The position numbers and the translations under genes are program-made. The notes beneath the pieces are model-generated. The model was not told the origin of the DNA, made no database searches, and worked only from the letters and a program-made list of their open reading frames with translations. Shown piece by piece: positions 62,345 to 64,000 of a DNA stretch of 64,000 nucleotides (position 1 is its first letter; each line of letters starts with the position of its first letter). Source of the stretch: Smaragdicoccus niigatensis DSM 44881 = NBRC 103563 (GTDB lineage: Bacteria; Actinomycetota; Actinomycetes; Mycobacteriales; Mycobacteriaceae); contig NZ_AQXZ01000017.1 in NCBI RefSeq assembly GCF_000380645.1, forward strand, positions 558,001 through 622,000, given 5' to 3'.

Positions 62345-63154
62345 TCAGTTCGCTTTCGGTAAATGGAGGAAGGCGCTACCGCGCCGATAGGACTCGAATT
62401 CGATGGTGTGAGGTGGTGTTTCGTCCGGCCAGAGCTTCCTGACGTCGGCGGCGATCAGCTGTCTGTGAATCGGTGTCATGCGTCGCAGCGCGGCTTCGTC
62501 GAGTTCGATGGCGACGCCGTCGTCCCGGACGCGGCACCGGACGGTTTCCGGGTTGAGAAGTTCGGTGAGCGCGCGCTCGATCTGATGAACGAACATCAAT
62601 CGCCCGGGTGCGATGGGTATGCCGGTTTCGATCCGGCTCGCGAGGCAGGGTGCTGCGGGCAGCTCGGCGGCGTCGTCGAGGTTCATCTGGCGGGCGATCG
62701 CACGGACGCCCATCTTGTCGATGTCGACGTCGACGTAGGGGTGCCGGACTCCATGCTTGAGCGCGGCCTTGAGTCCCGGCCGATAGTCACCGAGGTCGTC
62801 GGTGTTCGTACCGGAGAGCAGTATTGCGCTCGTCCGCGCGGCAATCGATCCGTAGAGATCGGTCTTGCAGAAGTAGCAGCGGTTCACTGGATTACGCAGG
62901 TATGCAGCATCATTCATTTCGCCTGCGTCGATGACGTGCAGCGTCCAGCCTTCGCGGAGCGCGTATTCGCGCACGCGGCCGGTCGCCTCGGCGGGAACGG
63001 CTGTCGAGACCGCGTGAAACATCTCGGTGTCCGCGCCGCGGACGCGATGCGCGAGCGTGGCGAGGGTCAGGCTGTCGACTCCGCCGCTGACCGCGACCGC
63101 TATCGGTGGGAGCGTCCGCAAATGTGCGACCAGTGCATCGAATTGGCTGGTCAC
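62345..63154 (-). CDS. larE: LarE, ATP-dependent sacrificial sulfur transferase (nickel-pincer cofactor)
   Basis: A 269-residue PP-loop protein: IAVAVSGGVDSLTLATLAHR (ATP pyrophosphatase loop, SGGVDS at 23-28), NRCYFCKTDLY with C93/C96, SGTNTDDLGDYRPGLKA, and PAAPCLASRI where C170 corresponds to the sacrificial cysteine of Lactobacillus LarE (C176). It supplies sulfur to the pyridinium bis-thiocarboxylate of the nickel-pincer cofactor used by LarA-type racemases/epimerases. The GTG start overlaps larB by 4 bases. No larA homologue lies in this window. Confidence 0.93.
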   Translation of the reverse strand: MTSQFDALVAHLRTLPPIAVAVSGGVDSLTLATLAHRVRGADTEMFHAVSTAVPAEATGRVREYALREGWTLHVIDAGEMNDAAYLRNPVNRCYFCKTDLYGSIAARTSAILLSGTNTDDLGDYRPGLKAALKHGVRHPYVDVDIDKMGVRAIARQMNLDDAAELPAAPCLASRIETGIPIAPGRLMFVHQIERALTELLNPETVRCRVRDDGVAIELDEAALRRMTPIHRQLIAADVRKLWPDETPPHTIEFESYRRGSAFLHLPKAN

Positions 63155-63798
63155 CGCAGGCTCCGCATCGCGGCGCAGGCCGCTCCATAACCGTTGTCGA
63201 TGTTGACGACAACCAGTCCGGGCGCGCAGCTGGCAAGCACGCTGTGCAGTGCGGTGGTTCCGCCGGCCGACACTCCGTAGCCCACGGAGGTCGGCACAGC
63301 GATGATCACTCCGGGGACGAGACCGGCGAGCACGGTCGGCAACGCCGCGTCCATTCCCGCGACGGCGATGACGACTTGGTGGGTAGCGATCTCTGCGACG
63401 TGTTGCTGGATTCGCCACAGGCCGGCCACCCCGACGTCGTACGTCTCGTCGGCGCGATGACCATGAAAGGCCAACGTGCGCACAACTTCGCGCGCGACGG
63501 GGATGTCCGACGTGCCGCCCGTGACGACGGCTACGTGCGCTGTGGTCGAGAGTGCGGTGGGCGCTCCGAAGAACGCGGTCCGCGACAGTTCCTCGTAATC
63601 CATGCGGTCGCGAAAATCCGCCGGAAGTCGCTCGAATCGGTCTGCGTCGAGCCTCGTCAACAGCATGGCTCGACACGCTGCGTCGGCCTTCTCAAGCACC
63701 GAAACGATCTGGGCGTCGGTCTTCGGATCGCACAGTACGGCCTCGCTGATACCGATCCGGCGGGTGCGTTCGAAGTCGAGGATCACATCGGGGGTCAT
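63151..63798 (-). CDS. larB: LarB, nicotinic acid adenine dinucleotide carboxylase/hydrolase
   Basis: A 215-residue protein of the LarB (AIR-carboxylase-related) family: AVVTGGTSDIPVAREVVRTL, then AGMDAALPTVLAGLVPGVII and AVPTSVGYGVSAGGTTAL, all characteristic. It carboxylates NaAD and releases AMP, the first step in nickel-pincer cofactor synthesis. The ATG 63798 overlaps the preceding small gene by one base (TGATG). A larger open frame to 63945 is not used. Confidence 0.93.
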   Translation of the reverse strand: MTPDVILDFERTRRIGISEAVLCDPKTDAQIVSVLEKADAACRAMLLTRLDADRFERLPADFRDRMDYEELSRTAFFGAPTALSTTAHVAVVTGGTSDIPVAREVVRTLAFHGHRADETYDVGVAGLWRIQQHVAEIATHQVVIAVAGMDAALPTVLAGLVPGVIIAVPTSVGYGVSAGGTTALHSVLASCAPGLVVVNIDNGYGAACAAMRSLR

Positions 63799-63998
63799 CA
63801 GTGCGCCTCGTGATGATGGCGGAGTCGGGCCCGCAGCGTGTCCGCGACAGCGGCCGCTAGTCGGGCTGGCTCCCGCGATGACTTCAGTGCCGCGAGAAGC
63901 GCGTCCGTTCCGGAAGTCGCTTCGGTATGGGGGCCGGGGAGGCATACGACGATCGCGGTGCCGACCGTGCCGACACCGATGCGGACCTGGCCTTTCAC
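63798..63998 (-). CDS. 66-aa unknown protein in the lar operon, His-rich C-terminus
   Basis: A 66-residue reading from GTG 63998 to a TGA that overlaps larB. It reads VRIGVGTVGTAIVVCLPGPH, a helical middle (LLAALKSSREPARLAAAVAD) and ends RLRHHHEAH. I do not recognise the family. The terminal histidines could bind nickel, which would suit the lar context. The TGA at 63997-63995 in another frame, just after ATG 64000, looks like the end of an upstream gene (GTGA junction), plausibly larC, but only its last codon is in the window. Confidence 0.5.
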   Translation of the reverse strand: MKGQVRIGVGTVGTAIVVCLPGPHTEATSGTDALLAALKSSREPARLAAAVADTLRARLRHHHEAH

Positions 63999-64000
63999 AT

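Overview
The window is high-GC DNA with tight gene packing (many ATGA, GTGA and TGATG stop/start overlaps), numerous TetR regulators, a FadE5-type acyl-CoA dehydrogenase, an FprB-type ferredoxin-NADP reductase and a membrane class III nucleotide cyclase. Together these point to an actinobacterial chromosome, most likely Mycobacteriales (Gordonia, Rhodococcus, Nocardia or Mycobacterium neighbourhood). Genus and substrate cannot be fixed from sequence alone. I see no tRNA, rRNA, insertion sequence, integrase or CRISPR array.

Layout. 1-2.9 kb: a partial hexapeptide-repeat acyltransferase, a DHA2-type efflux pump and a TetR. 3.0-12.9 kb: a DUF2236 (Lcp/MpaB-family) oxygenase; an operon of nitronate monooxygenase, acyl-CoA synthetase and two paired acyl-CoA dehydrogenases (ACADs); a membrane cyclase; and two more DUF2236 genes around a divergent promoter that carries the same operator as the first. 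13-17.4 kb: an operon of carotenoid-cleavage-type oxygenase, nitroreductase and Baeyer-Villiger-type monooxygenase, divergent from a TetR. 17.4-24.1 kb: a FadA6-like thiolase/TetR/SDR/NTF2-crotonase operon, a double-hotdog thioesterase, a second related TetR and two lipoproteins.

24.2-42.3 kb is the metabolic core. MaoC, SDR and three crotonases lead into a two-subunit Rieske oxygenase with a 69-aa companion. These are followed by a CoA-transferase, a thiolase, a fused HMG-CoA-synthase/DUF35 protein and a second, SCP2/archaeal-type thiolase. A convergent pair encodes a CitE-like lyase and an HTD2-type hydratase. A third transcription unit carries an ACAD, an SDR, a phytoene-desaturase-like flavoprotein, a [3Fe-4S] ferredoxin, a ferredoxin reductase and another ACAD. 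The ferredoxin and reductase are the obvious electron supply for the Rieske enzyme. 43-47.2 kb: an APH-type kinase overlapping an ACAD, then a FadE5-like ACAD. 47.2-54.6 kb: two more DUF2236 genes, a second carotenoid-cleavage oxygenase, a crotonase and four regulators. 54.7-56.7 kb: an ACAD and an alpha/beta hydrolase.

56.8-64.0 kb is a long minus-strand unit: SDR, ACAD, FadA6-like thiolase, FprB-like reductase, SDR, then larE and larB (nickel-pincer cofactor synthesis) and a small unknown protein.

Interpretation. The window reads as a catabolic island. Oxidative C=C cleavage (five DUF2236 proteins and two carotenoid-cleavage oxygenases), Rieske and Baeyer-Villiger oxygenation and CoA activation feed a beta-oxidation set of eight intact ACADs, five crotonases, four thiolase-fold proteins plus the HMGS-like protein, and five SDRs. 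Known DUF2236 enzymes (latex-clearing protein, MpaB) cut isoprenoid double bonds, so an isoprenoid or other polyunsaturated/branched substrate is a reasonable inference, not a demonstrated one. Several divergent promoters carry recognisable palindromes, including one operator architecture (GATAG-N15-CTATC) present three times at two loci.
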